A stretch of 26,186 nt of DNA from NCBI GenBank assembly GCA_050011095.1, contig JBEKJU010000019.1, positions 1 through 26,186 on the forward strand, read 5' to 3'. The translations under genes were made by a program, and so were the position numbers. Shown here piece by piece: positions 14,709 through 22,458 of the stretch. The notes below the pieces were generated by a model that was not told where the DNA came from, ran no database searches, and saw only the letters and a list, made by a program, of their open reading frames with translations. Within the stretch, counting starts at the first letter, position 1. The number at the start of each line of letters is the position of its first letter. Origin of the DNA: JBEKJU01 sp050011095. GTDB lineage: Bacteria > Desulfobacterota > Syntrophorhabdia > Syntrophorhabdales > WCHB1-27.

Positions 14709-15783
14709 ACTTCTGCTTGAATCCCGAGGCGTGAGGCGCGCCCCCGCCGTTTCGAAATTCCTCGGAGAGCTGTTCGAGAAGCTCCCGCTGCCTTTCGGTG
14801 ACCGTCTTCGGGACCGCTATGTGGAGATGCACGAACTGATCGCCCCTCCCATACCCGTTCGCCTTCGGTACGCCGAGCCCCTTGAGGCGGAATACCTTCT
14901 CCGACGGCGTGCCCGGCGGGATCTTCAAGGCAAGCTCTCCATCAAGGACAGGCACCGTGATCTCGCCGCCTAGGCACAGGGTGGGAAAATTGACCTCGGT
15001 GTGCACGTAAATATCGTCACCCTCCCGCTCGAATATGGGGTGCTCCTTCACCTTCAACACGATGTAGAGATCGCCCGCCACGGTGTCGTGTTGACCCTGG
15101 GCCCCCTCTCCCCGCATTTTCAGGCGGGTGCCGGTATCCACACCGGGCGGGATATTGACCTTCAAGGTCTTCTTCGACCTTACAAATCCCCTCCCCTTGC
15201 ACGCCTTGCACGGGTCCTTGATGAAAAACCCTTCGCCGCCGCAGTGATCGCAGGTCCTGTTAATGGTGAAAAAGCCCTGGGTGTACCTAGCCTGGCCCCT
15301 CCCGTTACAGGCCTTGCAGACCGTCGGCTGGAACCCCGGCTCGATCCTCGACCCCTTGCACGCGCCGCACCTGACATCGTGGGGAAGGTCTAACTGCTTC
15401 TCGGTCCCGAAGACGGCCTCTTCGAACTCTATCTCGAGGTTATAACGGAGGTCATCCCCCTTCCGGACCCTCCTCCGCTGCGCATTTCCGAAAAAGTCGC
15501 TGAAAAGGTCGCCGAATATGTCATCGAAATTCCGGCTGAAGCCGAAATCGTAGGAGCCGCCCGACTGGTCCGTCGTACCGAAGCGATCGAAGCTCTCCCG
15601 CTTTTCGGAATCGCCCAGCACTTCGTAGGCCTGATTTATTTCCTTGAATTTTTCCTCTGCTTCGAGATTTCCCTGATTGCGGTCCGGGTGATAGGTGAGG
15701 GCGAGCTTTCTGTACGCCTTCTTTATCTCCTCATCGGTTGCGTTCTTGGAAACGCCCAGTATTTCGTAAAAATCCTTTCTCAT
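14680..15783 (-). CDS. dnaJ: Chaperone DnaJ (Hsp40, type I)
   Basis: Co-chaperone that stimulates DnaK ATPase and delivers substrates. The 367 residues contain a J-domain with HPD (YHPDRN, about residues 31-36), then a short glycine/phenylalanine region with less glycine than usual. Four zinc-binding repeats follow: CGACKGSR, CKACNGRG, CDHCGGEG and CKACKGRG, the first with Arg in place of the last Gly. The C-terminal substrate-binding domains end FFDWKE. The gene lies 14 bases after grpE; the ATG has no strong adjacent ribosome site, only GGAG about 18 bases ahead inside grpE. dnaK is not between grpE and dnaJ, where it often lies. Confidence 0.95.
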   Translation of the reverse strand: MRKDFYEILGVSKNATDEEIKKAYRKLALTYHPDRNQGNLEAEEKFKEINQAYEVLGDSEKRESFDRFGTTDQSGGSYDFGFSRNFDDIFGDLFSDFFGNAQRRRVRKGDDLRYNLEIEFEEAVFGTEKQLDLPHDVRCGACKGSRIEPGFQPTVCKACNGRGQARYTQGFFTINRTCDHCGGEGFFIKDPCKACKGRGFVRSKKTLKVNIPPGVDTGTRLKMRGEGAQGQHDTVAGDLYIVLKVKEHPIFEREGDDIYVHTEVNFPTLCLGGEITVPVLDGELALKIPPGTPSEKVFRLKGLGVPKANGYGRGDQFVHLHIAVPKTVTERQRELLEQLSEEFRNGGGAPHASGFKQKFKEFFDWKE

Positions 15784-15797
15784 ATGCGTGCAATAGT

Positions 15798-16397
15798 TTA
15801 CTCCGTCTCGGGCCTCGAAGCAACGGATACCATCGAGGGCCGGAGCAGCCTTCCATCCATGACATATCCCTTCTGAAACTCGTTGATGATCGTCCCCGGC
15901 TCGACCCCTTCCTTTTCTTCCTGATAGACCGCTTCATGCAGGTTCGGATCGAATTTTTGGCCGACCGCCTCAACCCGGTTCACGTCGAACTTCTGCAGCA
16001 CCTTCAGGAACCCGTTAAGGGTAAGGGCGACACCCTCGGCGATGCTCTTCACCTCTTCCGTCTTCGATGCATGTTCGAGGGCCCTCTCCAGGTTATCGAT
16101 TACCGGCAGAAGCTCCTTGATCAGCGTCTCATTGCCGAACCGCAGGACCTCCTGCTTTTCCCTTGCCTTCAGCTTCTTGAAATTCTCGAAATCGGCCTGC
16201 TGGTAAAGGATCTTCTCCCTGAGCTCCCCCAGCTCCTTCTCCTTTTCCCCAAGGGCCGCCTTCAGCTCCTCGATGATCTCTTCCTTCTTCCTCTTCTTCT
16301 TCTGTTCTTCGTGCTCAGCCTCCCGATGCTCCTCCTTCTCGCCCCTCTCGTCTCCTTCGTGCATATGGCCGTGCCTTTCTTTCTCTTTATCGTCCAT
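15798..16397 (-). CDS. grpE: Nucleotide exchange factor GrpE
   Basis: Exchange factor that releases ADP from DnaK. The 199 residues have a very charged N-terminal tail rich in His, Glu and Lys, then a long coiled coil (about 37-85) and the GrpE core LPVIDNLERALEHA and NRVEAVGQKFDPNLHEAV, ending with the beta-domain FQKGYVMDGRLLRPSMV. The ATG is five bases after GAGG and seven bases beyond the hrcA stop, so it is co-transcribed with hrcA. A His-rich tail is not a general feature of GrpE, but disordered acidic tails are common. Confidence 0.95.
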   Translation of the reverse strand: MDDKEKERHGHMHEGDERGEKEEHREAEHEEQKKKRKKEEIIEELKAALGEKEKELGELREKILYQQADFENFKKLKAREKQEVLRFGNETLIKELLPVIDNLERALEHASKTEEVKSIAEGVALTLNGFLKVLQKFDVNRVEAVGQKFDPNLHEAVYQEEKEGVEPGTIINEFQKGYVMDGRLLRPSMVSVASRPETE

Positions 16398-16404
16398 CCC
16401 AACC

Positions 16405-17436
16405 TCACATCATTCTGATTAAATCGGTTACCGCCTGAGCCGTATAATGAACGATAGGTATTATTCTCGAGTAATTCATGCGAACGGGCCCTATCACGCC
16501 CAGCACGCCCTGATTCTCGTGATCGATCCGGTAGGGAGAGGTGATGATGCTCATATCCCTCATTTCCTTCACCTCGGTTTCCGCCCCGATGATCACATTG
16601 ATGCCTTCCTGTTCCATGCTCCTGTCGAGGAGTTTCAGCAATTTTTCTTTTCTTTCGAATGCCTGGAACAGCTCTCTCAGCCTCGTGATATCGGAAAGTT
16701 CAGGCACCCCGATGAACCTGGACGTCCCATCGAGGTAGACCTCCCTGCCCTCTTCCTTTTCCATGATTTCCTCGAGGACGTCCATCACCTGGCCCATGAG
16801 GGAATGAAACGCCTCTCTGTCCCTCGCCATGTCCTCGAAAATGTTCCTCCTCAGGGTGTAAAAGGGCAGGCCGTCGCACCGCTGGTTCATATAGCTCTTC
16901 ATGCCGCTCAGAAGCTCCTGGGGAAGCTCCTCCTCCGTGTTGACGAGCCTCGTGTGGACCATGCCCGAAGACGTCACGAAAACGACGAGGATGGTGGTCT
17001 TCGACAGCTTGACGAATTCGACCTCCTTGAAGAGCATGAAATCCATCTTGGGCTCCACCACGATCCCCGTGTATTTGCAGAGATCGGCGAGCATCCGCGA
17101 GGCATCCTCCATGATCTCCTCGACGTGGGAGTATCGGTGGCTCGTAAGACCCTCCAGGACGTGAAGCTCCCGTTTTCCCGGAGAACGGGGCACGAGAAGG
17201 GTATTGACGTAATACCTGAAAGCCTTTCCCGTCGGCAGCCTGCCTGCTACCACGTGCGGCTTGTAGAGAAAGCCCTGCTCCTCCAGGTCGGCCATGACAT
17301 TCCTGATCGTGGCCGAGCTCCATCTGCTGTTTATCAGCTTGGACAACGTCCTCGAACCGACGGGCTCCGCCGAACCGATGTAACTGTTCATTATCAGTTC
17401 CAGGACCTTTTTCTCTCTTTCGGTCAACGTCTCCAT
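16405..17436 (-). CDS. hrcA: Heat-inducible transcription repressor HrcA
   Basis: Repressor that binds CIRCE operators in heat-shock promoters and depends on GroEL for folding. The 343 residues match the family: a winged-helix N-terminus with VGSRTLSK and WSSATIRNVMADLEEQGFL, the GRLPTGKAFRYYV segment, a GAF-like core and C-terminal GVIGPVRMNYSRIIPIV. It is first in hrcA-grpE-dnaJ. No CIRCE sequence (TTAGCACTC-N9-GAGTGCTAA) can be seen between its promoter and start, so autoregulation by the usual site is not supported. The leader is very short and only GTGG precedes the ATG. Confidence 0.96.
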   Translation of the reverse strand: METLTEREKKVLELIMNSYIGSAEPVGSRTLSKLINSRWSSATIRNVMADLEEQGFLYKPHVVAGRLPTGKAFRYYVNTLLVPRSPGKRELHVLEGLTSHRYSHVEEIMEDASRMLADLCKYTGIVVEPKMDFMLFKEVEFVKLSKTTILVVFVTSSGMVHTRLVNTEEELPQELLSGMKSYMNQRCDGLPFYTLRRNIFEDMARDREAFHSLMGQVMDVLEEIMEKEEGREVYLDGTSRFIGVPELSDITRLRELFQAFERKEKLLKLLDRSMEQEGINVIIGAETEVKEMRDMSIITSPYRIDHENQGVLGVIGPVRMNYSRIIPIVHYTAQAVTDLIRMM

Positions 17437-17452
17437 AAAACATCCACTCTAT

Positions 17453-17481
17453 AAATTAATGATATACACAGTAATTGTCAA
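17453..17481 (-). promoter_or_regulatory. Promoter of hrcA-grpE-dnaJ
   Basis: Minus-strand TTGACA (17476-17481) and TAATTT (17453-17458), spacer 17 bases. The start would be near 17446, only about ten bases before the hrcA ATG. The perfect -35 supports vegetative sigma rather than a heat-shock sigma factor. Confidence 0.65.
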
Positions 17482-17581
17482 GGAATCCGGGCCGTGCCGA
17501 AGGCCGCCTCCATCCTTCCCGCCTATTCTACCCCGTTCCGGGTGTCTATGTAAACGTCCTCACCCCCGTCTCTGCCGGCGG

Positions 17582-17610
17582 TTGCCTGCCCTGGAAGCGA
17601 AGCTTATAGT
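17582..17610 (+). promoter_or_regulatory. Promoter of the metallochaperone gene
   Basis: TTGCCT (17582-17587) and TATAGT (17605-17610) with a 17-base spacer. The ATG is at 17630, so the leader is about 13 bases and carries AGGAGGGG. Confidence 0.6.
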
Positions 17611-17629
17611 AGAAAACAGGAGGGGAATC

Positions 17630-17836
17630 ATGACCGACACGACATTGAAGATCGAAGGGATGACCTGCCAGCACTGCGTCATGCGGGTGAAAAAGGCGGT
17701 GGACCAGGTGCCGGGTGTCTCCCGCGCGGACGTGGCCATCGGCAGCGCCAGGATCACGTACGACGAGTCGAAGGTGCGGCAGGAGGATCTCGAAGAGGCG
17801 GTGGAAAAAACGGGGTACAAGGTTGTGAAGGGCTGA
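17630..17836 (+). CDS. Heavy-metal-associated domain protein (CopZ/MerP-like)
   Basis: A stand-alone 68-residue HMA domain with a beta-alpha-beta-beta-alpha-beta pattern. The metal site GMTCQHC is at residues 10-16, followed by VKKAVDQVPGVSRADV and the C-terminal AVEKTGYKV. Such proteins bind Cu(I) or another soft metal and pass it to a P-type ATPase or regulator. No such partner lies in this window. There is no signal peptide, so it is cytoplasmic, which favours CopZ over MerP. AGGAGGGG precedes the ATG; an open frame extending upstream has no family resemblance and includes the promoter. The metal itself cannot be decided from sequence. Confidence 0.9.
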   Translation: MTDTTLKIEGMTCQHCVMRVKKAVDQVPGVSRADVAIGSARITYDESKVRQEDLEEAVEKTGYKVVKG

Positions 17837-17866
17837 GAAGTGGGGCGCAGGGAGGCGGATGCGGGG

Positions 17867-17983
17867 ATGAACACCGGGAAGGCGGGAACAACGGGGAAAT
17901 CATCGGGCATCGGGCGCCGGTTTCTCCTCAAGGCCTCCGGTGTGCCCGCGGTCGCCGCATTGGTGCCCGAGACCGCATGGTAG
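17867..17983 (+). CDS. 38-residue twin-arginine signal peptide, orphan
   Basis: A short frame from ATG 17867 to TAG 17981-17983. It has a polar n-region, the twin-arginine segment GIGRRFLLKASG, a hydrophobic stretch VPAVAALV and then ends at PETAW. This is the layout of a Tat signal with almost no mature protein. GGAGG lies 11 bases upstream, and an in-frame GTG at 17840 could extend it. It starts 30 bases after the metallochaperone stop, so it may be co-transcribed. It could be a real small Tat peptide, as seen beside formate dehydrogenases in other bacteria, or the stump of a deleted Tat substrate. No enzyme domain follows the stop. Confidence 0.5.
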   Translation: MNTGKAGTTGKSSGIGRRFLLKASGVPAVAALVPETAW

Positions 17984-17989
17984 AGTTCG

Positions 17990-19015
17990 TTACGACGACG
18001 CCTTCACTGCATCCGGAAGCCCTTTGAGCAGCCCGAGCGCACGGGAGGCGTCTTCTTCGCTCAGCGAGCCGAGCCCGCAGGCCGTGGTGACGATCCCCTC
18101 CCCCTTTCGGGAGGGGTCCGCCTCGAGAAGGCGCCCCTCGAAGGTGCGCCATAAACCGCTGAGGCCGCCAAGGTCTACGGCGCGCAGCAGCTCGCCGGAA
18201 GACGGCACGATCCCAGGCGCGATACTGCCTCCCCTCATAAGAAAATCCGCAAGCTCCCGGGGGAAATAGAAGAGGGTGTCCATGAAATTGAAGGCATCGT
18301 AGTTGATGATGTCCACGCCGGTGCGGAGGAGCACGGACCAGTCCGTGTTGCCGCAGCAGTGAATGCCGACCTTCGCATCAAGCCCTTCTCTCACTTCGTC
18401 GAAGAGCGACGTGACCGTCTCTCCGGAAACCGACACAAAGGCCGAGCCGAAAGAGACCATTGCAGGTTCGTCGAAGAAGAGGATTACCTCCTTGCCGGGG
18501 CATGCCGCCTTCAGCGTCCTCACCATCCAGGCCGCCTTCATGCGGAGGGCCTTCTTGATGATATCAAAGTACGCGCTGTCGTAGATAATGGGCTTGCCGT
18601 TCTCGTCCCTGAGACCGATCCCGATCGTAAAGGGCCCGGTCAGCTGGCCCTTGATGAACCTGATCCCGTCGGCCACCTGCGGCAGCCTTTCCAGAAGCGC
18701 ATAAAGGCCCGGCGCCGCGCGGTCGGAGATGGTGAAGGCATCGATATTGCCGTCAAACACGTCCTCGTAGAACCGCTCTATCCCCTCGGTCTTCCGGGTA
18801 TCGACGTACACGGAGGCGCCATCCGGATCGACCGTGAGGGCGGGCACGCCTTCGAGGGGCTGGACATACATATCCTCATGGAAGGAGCGCCTCGGCAACT
18901 GGGGCCAGAAGGGGATTTCCGGACAGCACTCAAGAACCGCATCCACGGCCTTCCGGACGTCGACAAAGGGCAGGCTTCCGATACTCGTTACCAGCATGGC
19001 CCAATTTTCTATCAC
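17990..19015 (-). CDS. Core MetE-like zinc methyltransferase
   Basis: 341 residues of the MetE C-terminal/UROD-like barrel family. The start TSIGSLPF is typical; then come a QLTGPFT segment, FFDEPA (Asp182) and the zinc site IHCCG, with His219 and Cys221 in the H-x-C spacing of MetE. Cys313 in TTACGLGS is the likely third ligand. It lacks the N-terminal half of full-length MetE. Stand-alone core MetE proteins in anaerobes can make methionine from homocysteine with a methyl-corrinoid donor rather than methyl-tetrahydrofolate polyglutamate; other members move methyl groups on unknown substrates. No corrinoid protein lies beside it. The start is GTG 19015 or the in-frame ATG 18997; neither has a strong ribosome site. 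Substrate is unproven. Confidence 0.75.
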   Translation of the reverse strand: MIENWAMLVTSIGSLPFVDVRKAVDAVLECCPEIPFWPQLPRRSFHEDMYVQPLEGVPALTVDPDGASVYVDTRKTEGIERFYEDVFDGNIDAFTISDRAAPGLYALLERLPQVADGIRFIKGQLTGPFTIGIGLRDENGKPIIYDSAYFDIIKKALRMKAAWMVRTLKAACPGKEVILFFDEPAMVSFGSAFVSVSGETVTSLFDEVREGLDAKVGIHCCGNTDWSVLLRTGVDIINYDAFNFMDTLFYFPRELADFLMRGGSIAPGIVPSSGELLRAVDLGGLSGLWRTFEGRLLEADPSRKGEGIVTTACGLGSLSEEDASRALGLLKGLPDAVKASS

Positions 19016-19179
19016 ACCCGCCTGGGTCTGTCAATTGATTCGGCCCCGCCGCAACCCCCCGCGTCATCAGCCTCCGGCGGCTCTTTCCCTCCATGTCACG
19101 GTAGAACAAATCGTCCCCCCGGCATTCTAGTGGAATTTTCTTCATGTCCGGATTAAAATTAGGGGCATGCCTTCCATCC

Positions 19180-19196
19180 CCGGCGCGATGCGCCGG
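19180..19196. repeat. Perfect 7-bp hairpin upstream of resB
   Basis: CCGGCGC-GAT-GCGCCGG. It lies 39 bases before the resB start and is not followed by a T-run, so it is not an intrinsic terminator. It sits inside a small possible upstream frame (19167-19238). No clear promoter can be assigned in 19016-19234. Confidence 0.4.
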
Positions 19197-19234
19197 CAAA
19201 AGGTGGCGAATAACAATAGGTGGTCTCGTGATGT

Positions 19235-20539
19235 GTGATGACGGTCACAAGAAGTAGCGCTGCGGAGGGGAAAAGAACTCACCGGACCTCTCCCGTCGAT
19301 ACCGCTTACGGATTCCTGTCCTCGATACGATTTACCATCTTTGTGCTCTCCTTTATCGCGGTCAGCTGCATTATCGGCACGCTCGTGCCGCAGCAGGCGC
19401 CTGCCCGGCTATACCTTGAGCAATATGCGGAGAGCACCTATCAGACCTTCACATTCCTCGGCCTCACCGACGTCTTCCATGCCCCCTGGTTTCTCTGTCT
19501 GACGGGGCTCTTCGTCATTAACCTGGTCCTCTGCACCCTCCGCAGGCTCGTGACCGAGCTTAAAAGCCACAGGCCGGGACTGCCGGATGAGTCGGCCCTC
19601 TCAGCCATGGCCCACACGTTTCTTGTCGAGGGCAAGGAGATCGGGCAGGTGGCGGGCCTCTTCAGGGGGTATAGGAAGACGGGGGACGAAAGGGGCATGA
19701 TCCTCGAAAAGGGCACTGTCTCGCGATACGCCGTCTATATCATCCACGGGAGCATCGTCCTCATCCTTCTTGGGAGCCTCATCGGGCTCATGTTCGGCTA
19801 CCGGGGCTCCATGACGCTCGGCAAAGGGGAAACCCGGGATGCCTTCGTCACGAGGGGCGCGCACGGACAGGCGCCGTTGGGGTTCGCCATAAGGCTCGAC
19901 GACTTCAGGGTGCGCTTCTATCCGGGCGGAGAGCCAAAGGACTATACGAGCCGCGTCGAGATCATCGACAGCGGGAAGGTTGTCCGGACGGCCGACGTGC
20001 GGGTCAATCACCCCCTCTCCTATAAGGGCACGAGCATCTACCAGGCTAGTTACGGAAGCGATCCCGTCTTCCTCTTCGACATAGGTGGAGAGGAGGTGAG
20101 GCTCGGCCAGGGCGGTCTATACAAAAAGGGCGACTTCACATTCATGGTCGTCAGGTTCGAGCCTTCCATCCACAATTTCGGGCCGGGCGTGCAGATCGCC
20201 TATCTCGAAGGGGGGGAAAGGAAGACGTCCTGGTTCGTCAGGGATGTCCCCAGGCTCAGCGCACAGACGGTCATGCATGTCCCCGTCAGGCTCACCGGCA
20301 TGGGCGAGGAGCTGACGACGGGCCTCGAGGTCTCCCGCGACCCCGGTATATGGGTCGTCTGGGCCGGCTTCGCCCTGATCCTCCTCGGCCTCTACAGCAA
20401 CTTTTTCACGTACTACAGGCGCATCTACCTCATGGAGACGTCAAAGGGCGTGCTCGTGGCGGGAAGGTCCCCAAAAAACAGAGAGGCCTTCGGAAGGGAA
20501 TTCGAGACGTGGAGGGAAAAGGCACATGACATGGAATGA
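19235..20539 (+). CDS. resB: Cytochrome c biogenesis protein ResB (Ccs1)
   Basis: Membrane subunit of the System II haem-delivery and ligation complex for c-type cytochromes. The 434 residues show the ResB layout: an N-terminal pair of helices with SSIRFTIFVLSFIAVSCIIGTLVPQ, a helix near residue 90, a third near 170, a large domain outside the membrane containing the conserved NHPLSYKGTSIYQASYG, and a last helix before YYRRIY. The frame starts at GTG 19235 or ATG 19238, 11-14 bases after AGGTGG. It overlaps ccsA by 14 bases. Together with CcsA it shows that this organism makes c-type cytochromes by System II. Confidence 0.93.
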   Translation: MMTVTRSSAAEGKRTHRTSPVDTAYGFLSSIRFTIFVLSFIAVSCIIGTLVPQQAPARLYLEQYAESTYQTFTFLGLTDVFHAPWFLCLTGLFVINLVLCTLRRLVTELKSHRPGLPDESALSAMAHTFLVEGKEIGQVAGLFRGYRKTGDERGMILEKGTVSRYAVYIIHGSIVLILLGSLIGLMFGYRGSMTLGKGETRDAFVTRGAHGQAPLGFAIRLDDFRVRFYPGGEPKDYTSRVEIIDSGKVVRTADVRVNHPLSYKGTSIYQASYGSDPVFLFDIGGEEVRLGQGGLYKKGDFTFMVVRFEPSIHNFGPGVQIAYLEGGERKTSWFVRDVPRLSAQTVMHVPVRLTGMGEELTTGLEVSRDPGIWVVWAGFALILLGLYSNFFTYYRRIYLMETSKGVLVAGRSPKNREAFGREFETWREKAHDME

Positions 20540-21341
20540 CAAACTTCTCGGCATCGTGATGCTTGTCTATCTCGCCCTTTTCGTCATCCATCTCATCTAC
20601 TTCGCGACGAAGAAGGCGGGTGTCCTCGGGGTCATGTGGGCCCTCCTCATCGTCGCCTTCGGGCTCCATTCGGTCGGCCTCGCGGGCCGATGGGTTGAAT
20701 CCTACTCGCTCGGCATTGGCCATGCCCCCCTTTCCAACTTCTACGAGTCCCTCATCTTCTATGCCTGGTGCATCGCCCTGGTCCTCATCGTGATGAAAAA
20801 AAGGCTCGTCTCCGTACCCCTCATCACCATGTTCGCCACCCTAACCGCCGTCCTCTTCATGGCGTACGCCTCCCTTTCCCCCTCCGTCGACAGGCGCATT
20901 CAGCCCCTCATCCCCGCCCTCCAGAGCAACTGGCTCCACGTGCACGTCTTCACCTGCTTCATCGCCTATGCCTCGTTCGCCATCTCCTTTCTCTGCGGTC
21001 TCCTCTACATGTTCAAGCCGAAGGCCATCCCGGCGGAAAAACTCGAGGAGCTAAATTACCAGAGCATCATGGTCGGTTTTCCCATGCTCACCGCCGGCAT
21101 CCTGACCGGCGCCGTATGGGCCCACTACGCCTGGGGCGCTTACTGGAGCTGGGACCCGAAGGAGACGTGGTCTCTCATCACCTGGATCGTCTACGCCCTC
21201 TTCCTCCACGCCCGCCTCACGAGGGGATGGAAGGGGCGGAGGATAGCCCTGCTTTCGATCATCGGTTTTATGAGTGTCATTTTTACCTATCTTGGTGTAA
21301 ACTTTATCCTTGCCGGACTTCATAGCTATGGCGCATCCTAG
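20526..21341 (+). CDS. ccsA: Cytochrome c biogenesis protein CcsA (ResC)
   Basis: Membrane haem-handling partner of ResB. The 271 residues make about eight helices. The WWD haem-binding motif is complete as WGAYWSWDPKETWSLITW near residue 205, flanked by candidate axial histidines in GHAPLSNFYES, HVHVFTCF and the late LFLHARL helix. The length is typical of short CcsA/ResC proteins. The ATG lies four bases after AAAGG in the end of resB, and the 3' end overlaps purQ by 14 bases, giving a tightly coupled resB-ccsA-purQ arrangement. Confidence 0.95.
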   Translation: MTWNDKLLGIVMLVYLALFVIHLIYFATKKAGVLGVMWALLIVAFGLHSVGLAGRWVESYSLGIGHAPLSNFYESLIFYAWCIALVLIVMKKRLVSVPLITMFATLTAVLFMAYASLSPSVDRRIQPLIPALQSNWLHVHVFTCFIAYASFAISFLCGLLYMFKPKAIPAEKLEELNYQSIMVGFPMLTAGILTGAVWAHYAWGAYWSWDPKETWSLITWIVYALFLHARLTRGWKGRRIALLSIIGFMSVIFTYLGVNFILAGLHSYGAS

Positions 21342-22155
21342 ACCACATAAACCAAGAAGCCTCGTCCTTTCGGGAGACGGCATCAACTGCGAGCTGGAGA
21401 CGGCCCACGCGAACCGCCTCGCCGGGTTCGACGTGGAGATCGTCCACATCAGCGCATTGATGGAGGGGGCGAAAAACATCCACGATTACGATTTCCTCAA
21501 TCTCCCCGGCGGTTTTCTCGATGGCGACGATCTCGGCGCGGGAAAGGCGCAGGCTGTCAAGTGGAGATATCAGCCGATATCGGGCTCGTCCCGGCGGTTC
21601 ATCGACGAGCTTCTGAAGTTCGTGAGCGACGGGAAGCTCATCATCGGCATATGCAACGGATTTCAGCTGCTCGTCAAGACAGGTCTTCTTCCCGCCTTGA
21701 AGGGCGATTACCAGAGGCAGCGCGTGACCCTCACCTTCAACGACTCGGGCAGGTTCGAGGATCGGTGGGTATATCTGACAGTGAACAAATTTTCCTCTTG
21801 CATCTTTACGAAAGATATAGATAAAATTTACCTCCCCGTCCGGCACGGCGAAGGGAAGCTTGTAACCGGGGATGAGGGGGGCGTTGCCGAACTCACGCAA
21901 GACGGTCACATAGTAATGCAATATTGCAACGAGAGCGGCCGGGTAACGACCGATTTTCCATACAACCCCAACGGGTCGACGATGTCTATCGCCAGCCTCT
22001 GCGACCCCACGGGCAGGATTTTCGGTCTCATGCCTCATCCTGAAGCGTTCGTTCACTATACGCAACATCCCCGCTGGACCAGGGAACAGTTGTCTGAAGA
22101 AGGCGCCGGACTGAAGATATTCAGGAATGCTTACAGTTATTTACGTGAGAGATAG
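21328..22155 (+). CDS. purQ: Phosphoribosylformylglycinamidine synthase glutaminase subunit
   Basis: Class I glutamine amidotransferase that supplies ammonia to PurL in purine synthesis. The 275 residues include the nucleophile elbow GICNGFQ (Cys109), an early LPGGF oxyanion segment and the late HPEA motif (catalytic His-Glu). It is longer than the roughly 225-residue PurQ of Bacillus, resembling the amidotransferase domain of large PurL. Frame starts at 21310 (TTG) and 21328 (ATG) are both possible; ATG is preferred although the ribosome site is weak, with coupling to ccsA likely. purL and purS are not in the window. Its position after cytochrome genes looks like chance packing. Confidence 0.9.
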   Translation: MAHPRPHKPRSLVLSGDGINCELETAHANRLAGFDVEIVHISALMEGAKNIHDYDFLNLPGGFLDGDDLGAGKAQAVKWRYQPISGSSRRFIDELLKFVSDGKLIIGICNGFQLLVKTGLLPALKGDYQRQRVTLTFNDSGRFEDRWVYLTVNKFSSCIFTKDIDKIYLPVRHGEGKLVTGDEGGVAELTQDGHIVMQYCNESGRVTTDFPYNPNGSTMSIASLCDPTGRIFGLMPHPEAFVHYTQHPRWTREQLSEEGAGLKIFRNAYSYLRER

Positions 22156-22176
22156 GGCATGGAGGAGGCTTAAATC

Positions 22177-22458
22177 ATGAACAAGATAGATATTGTCAAT
22201 CAGCTTTCAGAGCAGATCAACCTGAACCAGAAAGTGGCGAAGGTAGTGGTTGATACTATTATCGATACGATAAAAAAGGCGATCATCAGCGGTGAAAGGG
22301 TTGAGATAAGGGGTTTTGGAAGTTTCTCGCTCAGGTCTTATAAGCCCTACAGGGGAAGGAACCCGAAGAACGGAGAAATCGTTGAGGTGCCGGAAAAAAA
22401 GCTTCCCTACTTCAAGGTTGGAAAAGAACTGAAGGAAACCATCTGGAAGGAGCCTTAA
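22177..22458 (+). CDS. HU/IHF-family DNA-binding protein
   Basis: Nucleoid protein of 93 residues that bends DNA. It starts MNKIDIVNQLSEQ and contains the family signature GFGSFSLRSYKPYRGRNPKNGE, including the RNPKNG arm tip whose conserved Pro intercalates DNA. The pattern is closer to IHF (with an extra C-terminal helix KVGKELKETI) than to HU, but a single gene cannot settle this. GGAGGAGG lies eight bases before the ATG. It is the last gene of the resB-ccsA-purQ run, 21 bases after purQ. Its TAA stop shares bases with the convergent next gene. Confidence 0.93.
   Translation: MNKIDIVNQLSEQINLNQKVAKVVVDTIIDTIKKAIISGERVEIRGFGSFSLRSYKPYRGRNPKNGEIVEVPEKKLPYFKVGKELKETIWKEP

Noticed and set aside
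16447..17454. A 335-codon plus-strand frame opposite hrcA.
   Set aside because: Antisense shadow of a clearly identified repressor; His/Leu/Asp-rich translation typical of reversed GC-rich codons.
17437..17460. A CIRCE operator next to hrcA.
   Set aside because: Only a GAGTG-like fragment is present; there is no second arm at the proper spacing.
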